NCBI GenBank assembly: GCA_003526525.1
Contig: DPVV01000567.1
Coordinates: 1 to 14,028 of the forward strand
DNA from: Lachnoclostridium phytofermentans
GTDB lineage: Bacteria; Bacillota; Clostridia; Lachnospirales; Lachnospiraceae
Direction of reading: 5' to 3'
DNA length: 14,028 nucleotides
Shown: positions 8,188 through 14,028 of the stretch, piece by piece
Numbering within the stretch: position 1 is the first letter of the stretch
How the letters are laid out: each line of letters starts with the position of its first letter
Made by a program: the position numbers and the translations under genes
The notes under the pieces: generated by a model
Told to the model about the DNA's origin: nothing
Database searches by the model: none
Seen by the model: the letters and a program-made list of their open reading frames with translations, nothing else

Positions 8188-8544
8188 TTATTCCTTTAAT
8201 ATGTTGCTTGTCGCTATAATATTTACATTTAACCCCAATACATTTTCTATAATAATATCCCCAAGTGAAACAGGTTTCGTAACCACAACTTTATTTAATT
8301 CACTCATAACATCAAAGATCTTATCCTTTGGTATCTCTTCGGACACTCTTACTGGAAGTACAGGTACTTTAGGAAAGTTTGTTTTAACCGTAGAACAGAT
8401 GGTTCGCATTGGATGTATCATCTCACTCTTTGCAAATTCTATGCCCCGCTTACATCGATTTCCTGATACCGTGATTGAATCCCCCATTTCTTCAATCAGC
8501 ATCGGACAACCATTGGGACAGACAATACAAACAAGTTCTTTCAT
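8188..8544 (-). CDS. Small cysteine-motif protein, DUF1667 family
   Basis: The protein has 118 residues. The N-terminus carries C6-x2-C9-P-N-G-C13 and then C31-K-R-G, a four-cysteine arrangement like a [4Fe-4S] or metal site. The rest is a compact alpha/beta domain ending in VTKPVSLGDIIIENVLGLNVNIIAT. The family (DUF1667) is usually found beside GlpA-like and NAD/FAD oxidoreductase genes in Firmicutes, and its molecular role is not established to my knowledge. Electron transfer between the two flavoproteins is an inference. The start overlaps the preceding stop by 4 nt (ATGA) and has an AAAGGAGA ribosome binding site, so it should be co-translated with the oxidoreductase. Confidence 0.85.
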   Translation of the reverse strand: MKELVCIVCPNGCPMLIEEMGDSITVSGNRCKRGIEFAKSEMIHPMRTICSTVKTNFPKVPVLPVRVSEEIPKDKIFDVMSELNKVVVTKPVSLGDIIIENVLGLNVNIIATSNILKE

Positions 8545-9797
8545 ACTTTTTCTCCTTTCACTTCCACTGTAAGAGTATCTTCTTTTACTAAATGAAATTG
8601 ACTCATATCCAGCTTGATAGCTTCCATTTCTGGAGGTTTTAAATATGAATATTTTTTTTCAAATATTTGCTTTCCATTGGCTTTTATTGTTACTACGGCC
8701 TTCTTTAATACTTGACTGCTTCGGAAATAAAATGTAGCAAGTCTGCTGTCCTGACAGATACTAATCTGTTGTGGTACAAAGTAAAGAAAATCTTTGCCTA
8801 CCTTAAATGATACTAATTCTTTTGAACCATAGCAATAATTTGCTGCTGATTTTCCTGCCAGTTCCCCACTCTCAGACACATAATCCACCAAATCATTGAC
8901 ATGAAGTGCATTCCCACAAATAAAGATTCCTGGTTCGCTTGTCATAAATTCATCATCACAAACCGGTCCTTTTGTTTTTGAATCGATCTGCACATTCAGA
9001 TTTTCCGCTAACTCATTTTCTGGAATCAAACCAACTGATAATATTAATGCATCACATTCTATGATCTCTTCTGTCCCAGGAATTGGTACCATGGACTCAT
9101 CCACCTTCATGATTTCAACTGCTTGTAACCGTTCTTCCCCATAAAGTCTAGTTACCGTGTGTGATAAATATAGCGGAATATCAAAATCATTAAGACACTG
9201 CATAATATTTCTTGTTAATCCTGACGGAGTAGACTTTGCTTCATATACTCCGCATACTTTTGCTCCCTCTAAAGTGAGCCTTCTAGCCATAATTAACCCA
9301 ATATCACCGCTCCCTAAGATAACACATTTCTTTGTTGGCAGCTGACCTAGCAGATTGGTATAGTACTGTGCTGTTCCTGCTGTAAAAACTCCAGATGGCC
9401 TCGTTCCATGTATAAAGACTTGCTTTGATGTCCTCTCTCTACAACCTGTTGCTAAGATAATGGATTTTGAAGTATATTCAATCACACCTTCTGTATTTAC
9501 CACACGAACCAAATATTTATGTTCAAGTTTTTTAATTCCAATCACATAGGTAAGAACATTAAAATCAATCTTTCTTTGATGAAACTCATCGACAAAACGC
9601 TCCGCATATTCAGGACCAGAAAGTTTTTCCCCAAATCGAAGTAAACCAAAGCCATCGTGAATGCATTGTTTTAAAATACCACCAAGCCTTCCTTCACGTT
9701 CAATTAATAATACTTTAGCACCTTCCTTATTTGCTGATATGGCAGCAGCCAGACCCGCAGGTCCCCCACCTATTACAATAATATCATAGTTTAACAT
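8541..9797 (-). CDS. NAD(P)/FAD-dependent oxidoreductase, partner of the GlpA-like dehydrogenase
   Basis: The protein has 418 residues. The N-terminal FAD site is GGGPAG at 10-15 and is followed by E33 for the ribose. A family-typical GGILKQCIHDGFGL block is at 39-52, the ATG motif before GCRER is at 116-118, and a second Rossmann site GSGDIG at 162-167 should bind NAD(P)H. The closing FAD motif is GIFICGN at 290-296. About 95 C-terminal residues (from 325) form an extra beta-rich domain with no cofactor motif I can name. Relatives occur next to GlpA-like proteins in anaerobes and in HcnB or opine-oxidase complexes. It probably passes electrons between NAD(P)H and the dehydrogenase. It has an AAAGGGGGG ribosome binding site, overlaps the gene before it by 7 nt and the gene after it by 4 nt. 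No membrane segment is present. Confidence 0.9.
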   Translation of the reverse strand: MLNYDIIVIGGGPAGLAAAISANKEGAKVLLIEREGRLGGILKQCIHDGFGLLRFGEKLSGPEYAERFVDEFHQRKIDFNVLTYVIGIKKLEHKYLVRVVNTEGVIEYTSKSIILATGCRERTSKQVFIHGTRPSGVFTAGTAQYYTNLLGQLPTKKCVILGSGDIGLIMARRLTLEGAKVCGVYEAKSTPSGLTRNIMQCLNDFDIPLYLSHTVTRLYGEERLQAVEIMKVDESMVPIPGTEEIIECDALILSVGLIPENELAENLNVQIDSKTKGPVCDDEFMTSEPGIFICGNALHVNDLVDYVSESGELAGKSAANYCYGSKELVSFKVGKDFLYFVPQQISICQDSRLATFYFRSSQVLKKAVVTIKANGKQIFEKKYSYLKPPEMEAIKLDMSQFHLVKEDTLTVEVKGEKV

Positions 9798-11521
9798 GTG
9801 GTTCCCCCCTTTGTATCCCCCAAGGTAATATAAGCATCTGCACTTGATTTTTTCACTTCCTGAATTGAAATGTTCTTATGTTCACTTATAATCTGAGAGA
9901 CTAGTGGCATACAAAATCCGCCTTGGCATCTACCCATTCCTGGACGAATTCGCTTCTTTATACCATCAACGGTTGGTACTGCAATAGGAGAGTTAAGTGC
10001 ATCGATAATCTCACCTTTACTGATTTCCTCACAACGACATATGATAATTCCATAGTCTGGATTGCTCTGAATCAATTTGGTGCGCTCTTCACTGGTCATC
10101 TCTCTTAACACTGGGATGCCTTTTCGCCTTGGATTGAATTTTTCGTTCTTAGTAACTATCTCCGTTTTTGATAATTCCTTAATGACCATCTTTTCAATAT
10201 CCAAAGCGACTACTGGTGCTGTCGTTAACCCTGGAGATTGAATGCCTGCACAGTGAATCAGATTCTTTGTCTTTCTTCCTTTCTCAATGATAAAGTCTTC
10301 TTCAAATGTCGCTGCACGAACTCCTGTAAAATATGTAATAATGTCTCGTTCCGATAACCCTTTCGCGGTTAATTTCTGTTTATTAAATACTTCTTTTATA
10401 CTTTTACTTTCTGTTGCAAAATTTTCTTTTTCATAGGTTTCAATTGCATTTGGCCCCACAAGTAAATTTTCATGTACCGTTCTTAAGATACCACCGCCTT
10501 TGGTATGTTGCTTATTACGGGTAATTGTCTTAATTGATGCAATTGATTTAACCAGATGTGATGATTTTTTATCCAGTATGGAATTGGTTCCTTTTCTTGG
10601 ATGAATGGAATAAAATCGATCTTTCGCCATAGCTGCAATATCTTCTGCAAATGTTCCTGCAGCATTGATTACTAACTTTGGATAAAGAATCCCTTTGTTG
10701 GTAGTTACACTTACAATCTGATTATCTTTTACATCCATCCCTAAAACCGCTGTATTTAAGGAAACCTTTGCACCATTTTGTACTGCATTTTCTGCGTATG
10801 CAATGGTTAATCCATAAGGACAAACACAACCTGCACTTGAATTATATAAGGCAAATGCAAACTCATCATTTAACTCTGGTTCTCGTTTTCTTAATTCCTC
10901 TCGCCTAATAATTCTTGTGTCCGTTACACCGCAGATATGTTTTTTCTTCCATGCATAAGCTGCCAATAACGGTAATAAATGTCTTTGTTTAAAACCTACA
11001 TATTGGCCTCTTCGCTTAAATGGAACATCAAGTTCTTTGCAAACCTTGTCAAAGATTTGATTACCTTGCACCACATAATGTTGTTTTAAACTTCCTTTGT
11101 TTAAGTCAACCCCAGGATGCACTTCCCCATCGTTTCGTCCAGATGCCTGCATAGCAAGATCAGCCTCTTTGTCTACTAATAAAATATTCAATTTCCATTT
11201 TGATAATTCCCGTGCAATACTTGCTCCTGAGATTCCACCACCAATAATTATAACATCTGGTTTCATGCCTTCAAGCTCTTTTGAAGTTTCTTTTGGAATT
11301 CTCATGCCCTGGATATTCGTATCCAATAGCTTAATGTCATTTACTACATGTAATCGTTTATCTTTACTGACGCACATACTACACGCTCTTACAACATCCT
11401 CCCAATTTTTTAACTGTCCAGAAACTCGAATGCAATCTTCCTCTATCTTTACCGATACACTTCCAGGAAAGTACTTTTCAAGTTTCTGATTCAGCTTTCT
11501 TTCAAAGACTTTTCCGCTCAT
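9791..11521 (-). CDS. GlpA-like FAD-dependent glycerol-3-phosphate dehydrogenase with N-terminal BON-like and C-terminal [2Fe-2S] domains
   Basis: The protein has 576 residues and is the first gene of the operon. Residues about 20-66 (SVKIEEDCIRVSGQLKNWED onward, ending HVVNDIKLLD) resemble a BON domain by its V-x-V, V-x-G and V-V-N spacing. The FAD-dependent dehydrogenase (DAO fold) spans about 87-445, with GGGISG at 94-99, ASGRNDGEVHPG at 126-137 and the C-terminal FAD segment HCAGIQSPGLTTAP at 423-436. A BFD-like [2Fe-2S] domain follows with C495-R-C497 and C532-x4-C537. GlpA-family enzymes oxidise sn-glycerol-3-phosphate to dihydroxyacetone phosphate with electrons leaving through an iron-sulfur partner. 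No GlpC-type membrane anchor is encoded nearby, so the electrons probably go to the adjacent oxidoreductase and DUF1667 protein. The AAGGAAG site upstream of ATG is weak but sits at the right distance. The substrate may be another polyol phosphate. Confidence 0.85.
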   Translation of the reverse strand: MSGKVFERKLNQKLEKYFPGSVSVKIEEDCIRVSGQLKNWEDVVRACSMCVSKDKRLHVVNDIKLLDTNIQGMRIPKETSKELEGMKPDVIIIGGGISGASIARELSKWKLNILLVDKEADLAMQASGRNDGEVHPGVDLNKGSLKQHYVVQGNQIFDKVCKELDVPFKRRGQYVGFKQRHLLPLLAAYAWKKKHICGVTDTRIIRREELRKREPELNDEFAFALYNSSAGCVCPYGLTIAYAENAVQNGAKVSLNTAVLGMDVKDNQIVSVTTNKGILYPKLVINAAGTFAEDIAAMAKDRFYSIHPRKGTNSILDKKSSHLVKSIASIKTITRNKQHTKGGGILRTVHENLLVGPNAIETYEKENFATESKSIKEVFNKQKLTAKGLSERDIITYFTGVRAATFEEDFIIEKGRKTKNLIHCAGIQSPGLTTAPVVALDIEKMVIKELSKTEIVTKNEKFNPRRKGIPVLREMTSEERTKLIQSNPDYGIIICRCEEISKGEIIDALNSPIAVPTVDGIKKRIRPGMGRCQGGFCMPLVSQIISEHKNISIQEVKKSSADAYITLGDTKGGTTC

Positions 11522-11538
11522 TCACCCACTTCCTTCCC

Positions 11539-11558
11539 AGTCGTACACGTGACCGACT
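11539..11558. promoter_or_regulatory. 20-bp palindrome, probable TetR-family operator
   Basis: AGTCGTACACGTGACCGACT matches its own reverse complement at 16 of 20 positions, with CACGTG at the centre. It lies between the operon promoter (-10 at 11570-11575) and the first start codon, just past the expected transcription start. It is GC-richer than its surroundings. A divergent TetR-family gene next door makes it the best operator candidate, acting by blocking transcription of the operon. Confidence 0.65.
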
Positions 11559-11569
11559 CATTTTACTAC

Positions 11570-11598
11570 ATATTACCAGAATTATCAAAATGTGTCAA
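11570..11598 (-). promoter_or_regulatory. Promoter of the five-gene operon
   Basis: On the minus strand a perfect TTGACA (11593-11598) is followed after 17 nt by TAATAT (11570-11575). It is the only good sigma-A match between the two divergent genes in this direction. It leaves a leader of roughly 40 nt that contains the palindrome. Confidence 0.75.
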
Positions 11599-11609
11599 TT
11601 ACTAGTTGA
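11595..11609. promoter_or_regulatory. Imperfect 15-bp palindrome over the operon -35 region
   Basis: TCAATTACTAGTTGA is symmetric at 12 of 14 paired positions around a central base and overlaps the -35 hexamer of the operon promoter. It differs in sequence from the palindrome at 11539-11558, so it may be a site for another regulator or chance symmetry in AT-rich DNA. Confidence 0.3.
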
Positions 11610-11648
11610 TACTTTTATCCATTTTTTAATTATTTTTCTCCTAATTAT

Positions 11649-11677
11649 TGGACAAATGTAATAAAAAAGTATATACT
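11649..11677 (+). promoter_or_regulatory. Promoter of the TetR-family gene
   Basis: TGGACA (11649-11654) and TATACT (11672-11677) are separated by 17 nt; each hexamer is one mismatch from consensus. Transcription would begin near 11684. That leaves too little leader for the first ATG at 11697 and fits the start at 11736. Confidence 0.7.
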
Positions 11678-11722
11678 GTTTCAAGATATTGTAATTATGA
11701 TACAAACTACTTCGAAAGAATT

Positions 11723-11730
11723 GAAAGGGG
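11723..11730 (+). promoter_or_regulatory. Ribosome binding site that sets the TetR start
   Basis: GAAAGGGG sits 5 nt before the ATG at 11736. The upstream in-frame ATG at 11697 has no such sequence before it, so the longer reading with 13 extra residues is unlikely. Confidence 0.75.
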
Positions 11731-11735
11731 ATTCT

Positions 11736-12317
11736 ATGGCTGCTCCAAGAAAAGATAATGTCAAAGAATTAATAATTAATGCAACCGAGCAACTGTTGGA
11801 AACTCAGAAGCTCTCTGAAATAACGTTTGCTCAAATAGCTTCCAGCGCTGGTATCTCAAAAGGAACACTTTATTATCATTATAAAAATAAGAATGATATT
11901 TTATTTGATATAACGGATAAGTATTTGCAACAGCAATGGGATGACTTAATTGCATGGACAGAAAATCCACAAAAAGATACCTCGCTCCATCGTCTTGTAC
12001 AGTATGTTTTAGAACGAGATGTTGCGAATGTAGGAATGCGTTTGCACTTTTTTTATGATGCTATGCTCGGTAACGAAGAAGTTCGTTCCAAATTGATGCA
12101 ACGATATTTTGATTTTGCAAATTTAATATCTAAAAAGATAAGCGATCGGAATGAGAATCTTCCCGCAGAATATATTACCTGGCTTATTCTATTAATAAGT
12201 GATGGACTCTTTATTCATAAAACGTTGAATAATGATAATTTAGATGTTGATCAGTTTATTAAGCAGAGTGGGCTATTTATGAAGCAAGTGATATCTTACG
12301 TAGAAAATGAAAATTAA
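11736..12317 (+). CDS. TetR/AcrR-family transcriptional regulator
   Basis: With the start chosen from the ribosome binding site, the protein has 193 residues, typical of the family. Residues 1-50 form the DNA-binding domain. The helix-turn-helix is F-A-Q-I-A-S-S-A-G-I-S-K-G-T-L-Y-Y-H-Y-K-N-K at about 31-52, closely matching the TetR consensus. The remainder is a helical ligand-binding and dimerisation domain with no recognisable small-molecule signature. The gene is divergent from the five-gene operon and probably represses it, and perhaps itself, through the palindrome at 11539-11558. The inducer would be expected to be a substrate or product of the operon's pathway; its identity is unknown. 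An in-frame ATG at 11697 would add 13 residues but lacks a ribosome binding site. Confidence 0.9.
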   Translation: MAAPRKDNVKELIINATEQLLETQKLSEITFAQIASSAGISKGTLYYHYKNKNDILFDITDKYLQQQWDDLIAWTENPQKDTSLHRLVQYVLERDVANVGMRLHFFYDAMLGNEEVRSKLMQRYFDFANLISKKISDRNENLPAEYITWLILLISDGLFIHKTLNNDNLDVDQFIKQSGLFMKQVISYVENEN

Positions 12318-12399
12318 ATGTACGGTGGAAACACGCTCCTTGAGTTTCTCTGAAGTTGTGCTCGGTTCCATCCATATAGGTTGGTATCAGCACCTAAAT

Positions 12400-12521
12400 G
12401 ATTTACCATTCACTAATATAGCCAGTTTCGTACATAAACGATTCCCCATTCACTAATATAAGCCAGTTCCGTACATAAACGGTTCCCCATTTACTAATAT
12501 AAGCCAGTTCCGTACATAAAC
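12400..12521. repeat. Three tandem direct repeats of 40-41 bp
   Basis: Copies lie at 12400-12439 (40 bp), 12440-12480 (41 bp) and 12481-12521 (41 bp). Copies 2 and 3 differ at two positions. Copy 1 has one deletion and three substitutions relative to copy 2. Each unit contains ACTAATAT, AGCCAGTT and CGTACATAAAC. They are directly adjacent, without spacers. They sit between the convergent TetR and GH4 genes. The rest of 12318-12681 shows no gene, only the GH4 terminator; no clear terminator for the TetR gene is visible. Confidence 0.9.
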
Positions 12522-12589
12522 CATATATTTATTTATAATTAAACTTCTTAAAAGACTTGAAAGTATCCTAAAAAAATAAATTTACTGAT

Positions 12590-12626
12590 AAAAAAGTCGC
12601 AAGCCCTTGATTTTGGATTTGCGACT
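12590..12626 (-). terminator. Rho-independent terminator of the GH4 gene
   Basis: On the minus strand AGTCGCAA pairs with TTGCGACT (12619-12626 with 12595-12602) around a 16-nt loop, and a run of six T residues follows directly. It lies 55 nt past the GH4 stop codon. Confidence 0.85.
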
Positions 12627-12681
12627 AATTAATAAAGCAGGAGACGGGTTTTAATAGAGCCTATTTAAAACTATACTATCT

Positions 12682-14028
12682 CTATAAATTCCACTCTTTC
12701 GGAAGATATGCCTTGGTAGCATCTAACATATCTTCTACCAGTTTTTCAACTTCTTCTTTTGTTGCCATTCCCTTCACTAGCGGGTCTTGCTCAAATGCTT
12801 TAACAACCAAAGATTTATCGAAGGTAAGCGCCGCTTCCATAATGTACTCATGATTTAAGATATGTGGCATTGTTAATTTCACAATGTTTTCCGGCATCTC
12901 ACCAGCCATAATAGGGCGAATGGAATCTCTCTCAAAAACCGCGTTTGTTTCTACAATTGCATTACTTGGAAGGTTTTCAATCTGCTGATTCCTATTGGGA
13001 ATGTTTACATTACTAATAACTCTTGTCAAACCGCAAAGTGCCTTTATTAATAGGATACCTTCCTCACCAGATGGCTTAAGTTTAATCTCTTCTTCTCCGC
13101 TAACCAATCGATGGCTCTTATTTAATCGGTCTTCTAGATCTTTCTTTCTCCAATCGACTGTTGTTAAACCAAATTTCCAATCTGCTACTGTCTCTTTATC
13201 CTTTAAATATCTTTTGCTTGGCATAAACTCTGCCAGGTGACGATCACCTGCTGCTGCAATTAAGCCAAATTCATGAAATAAGTCAAACTTTACACGATGC
13301 TTACAAGCAAAGGACGCATTTGCCCAATTCTCATCTTTTTCTTCAAATCCTTCTTCAAAATGTTCCTCAATATACTTACGATAAATAGGAAATAAATCAG
13401 CCCCCTTGTAAGAAGCATAGTCAAACCAAGTAAAATGGTTGATACCAAGTACATTGACATGGATATCACTTCGATCGATATCATCAATATTTAGTTCTTT
13501 TTCTGCAATCCCTTTTAAGACTTTCTGAGTTCCAAATACCTCATGACAACAACCAAATGCCTTAATTTCCGGAAATACATGATACAATGTTTTTACACAA
13601 AGAGACATTGGGTTGGTATAATTAATAACCCATGCTTTGGGTGAGTATTCTTTGATTGCATTCGCTATCGTAACAAACATCGGAATGGTACGAAGCGCTC
13701 TCATCATACCACCTGGTCCAGCAGTATCGCCAACAGACTGATAAATTCCTAGACGCTCTGGCATATGTACATCTGTTTCCATCTCATCAAAGGTACCAGG
13801 TAGTATAGAAATCACAACGAAATCTGCTCCCCTTAACGCCACATCAATCGTGTTAGCTGTTTCGTAGTTCCATTTACCAACTGTTTCTTCTCGTTTGGTT
13901 ATCATATTACCAATGATTTCATTATTTTTAGCAGCCTCTTGATCGATATCATAAAGAGAAATCGTACCACTCATACTTGGCTCCATAGCTAAATCTGTCA
14001 TAAAAGTCCATGCCCAGCCACGAGAACC
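12682..14028 (-). CDS. lplD: GH4 glycosidase with CHEV motif, probable alpha-galacturonidase (LplD-like), 5' end outside window
   Basis: The frame is open to the window edge and begins inside the protein with GSRGWAWTF, the second half of the NAD-binding glycine loop, so only about ten N-terminal residues are likely missing (448 codons present). GH4 enzymes need NAD+ and Mn2+ and cleave glycosides by oxidation at C3 and elimination. The following landmarks are numbered from the internal Met at 14001: D18 of YDID (NAD ribose), N127-Y-T-N-P (substrate site), C152-H-E-V (13537-13548), and G186-I-N-H189-F. C152 and H189 should bind the metal. CHEV has been described as the signature of alpha-galacturonidases such as Bacillus subtilis LplD, in contrast to CHS in alpha-glucosidases and galactosidases and CN/CD in phospho-glycosidases. 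There is no signal peptide in the part seen, so it is probably cytoplasmic and would act on imported pectin fragments. It is convergent with the TetR gene, and its upstream neighbours are unseen. Confidence 0.87.
   Translation of the reverse strand, partial: GSRGWAWTFMTDLAMEPSMSGTISLYDIDQEAAKNNEIIGNMITKREETVGKWNYETANTIDVALRGADFVVISILPGTFDEMETDVHMPERLGIYQSVGDTAGPGGMMRALRTIPMFVTIANAIKEYSPKAWVINYTNPMSLCVKTLYHVFPEIKAFGCCHEVFGTQKVLKGIAEKELNIDDIDRSDIHVNVLGINHFTWFDYASYKGADLFPIYRKYIEEHFEEGFEEKDENWANASFACKHRVKFDLFHEFGLIAAAGDRHLAEFMPSKRYLKDKETVADWKFGLTTVDWRKKDLEDRLNKSHRLVSGEEEIKLKPSGEEGILLIKALCGLTRVISNVNIPNRNQQIENLPSNAIVETNAVFERDSIRPIMAGEMPENIVKLTMPHILNHEYIMEAALTFDKSLVVKAFEQDPLVKGMATKEEVEKLVEDMLDATKAYLPKEWNL

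Noticed and set aside
8174..8572. Plus-strand open frame of 132 codons opposite the DUF1667 gene
   Set aside because: It is antisense to a clear conserved gene, has no ribosome binding site, and its translation is low-complexity Ser/Ile/Phe typical of a shadow frame.
11097..11489. Plus-strand open frame of 130 codons opposite the start of the GlpA-like gene
   Set aside because: It mirrors the FAD-domain coding sequence and lacks a ribosome binding site.
12318..12353. Eleven-codon reading starting at the TetR stop
   Set aside because: It is too short, has no ribosome binding site of its own and shows no recognisable sequence.
12400..12521. Tandem repeats considered as a CRISPR array
   Set aside because: The units are directly adjacent with no unique spacers, and no cas gene is in the window.

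Overview
The window is AT-rich and compactly organised. It uses strong AGGAGG-type ribosome binding sites, TTGACA/TATAAT-like promoters and U-tailed hairpin terminators. Its gene content is a secreted GH16 beta-glucanase with several carbohydrate-binding modules, a GH4 galacturonidase-type enzyme, and anaerobic-type glycerol-phosphate flavoproteins with a DUF1667 protein. Together these point to a low-GC Firmicute, most likely a plant-polysaccharide-degrading member of Lachnospiraceae such as Lachnoclostridium phytofermentans. The species is a guess from general resemblance and was not checked by a search.

Layout. Positions 1-3308 (minus) hold most of a large secreted GH16 laminarinase-like protein whose 3' end is cut by the window edge. 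Its leader (3309-3460) carries a perfect 14-bp inverted repeat and two further inverted repeats. Positions 3580-4401 (minus) hold a stand-alone Fpg/Nei-family DNA glycosylase homologue with its own promoter and terminator. It lacks the usual catalytic N-terminal proline. Positions 4402-4863 are a gene-free gap containing the glycosylase promoter, a possible gene relic and a strong hairpin terminator.

Positions 4864-11521 (minus) are one tightly coupled five-gene operon. In transcription order it encodes a GlpA-like FAD dehydrogenase with an extra N-terminal domain and a C-terminal [2Fe-2S] domain, a NAD(P)/FAD oxidoreductase, a small four-cysteine DUF1667 protein, a FGGY sugar/polyol kinase, and an alkylglycerone-phosphate-synthase-like flavoprotein. 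Genes overlap by 7, 4 and 4 bases at three of the four junctions. A TetR-family regulator (11736-12317, plus) is divergent from it. Their shared intergenic region has a recognisable promoter in each direction and a 20-bp palindrome just downstream of the operon promoter, which is the natural TetR operator candidate. The region 12318-12681 holds three tandem 40-41 bp repeats and the terminator of the last gene. Positions 12682-14028 (minus) hold a GH4 enzyme with the CHEV motif of alpha-galacturonidases, cut at its N-terminus by the window edge.

The most interesting unit is the five-gene operon. The first three genes resemble the soluble glycerol-3-phosphate dehydrogenase set of anaerobic Firmicutes, which would interconvert a polyol phosphate and its keto form such as dihydroxyacetone phosphate. 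The kinase would supply the phosphorylated substrate. The last enzyme resembles AGPS, which acts on acyl-dihydroxyacetone phosphate in ether-lipid synthesis in eukaryotes. This suggests either a dedicated polyol catabolic route or an AGPS-type route for a glycerol ether or related compound, under a TetR repressor. The substrate cannot be deduced from sequence alone. The two glycoside hydrolase genes belong to separate transcription units.
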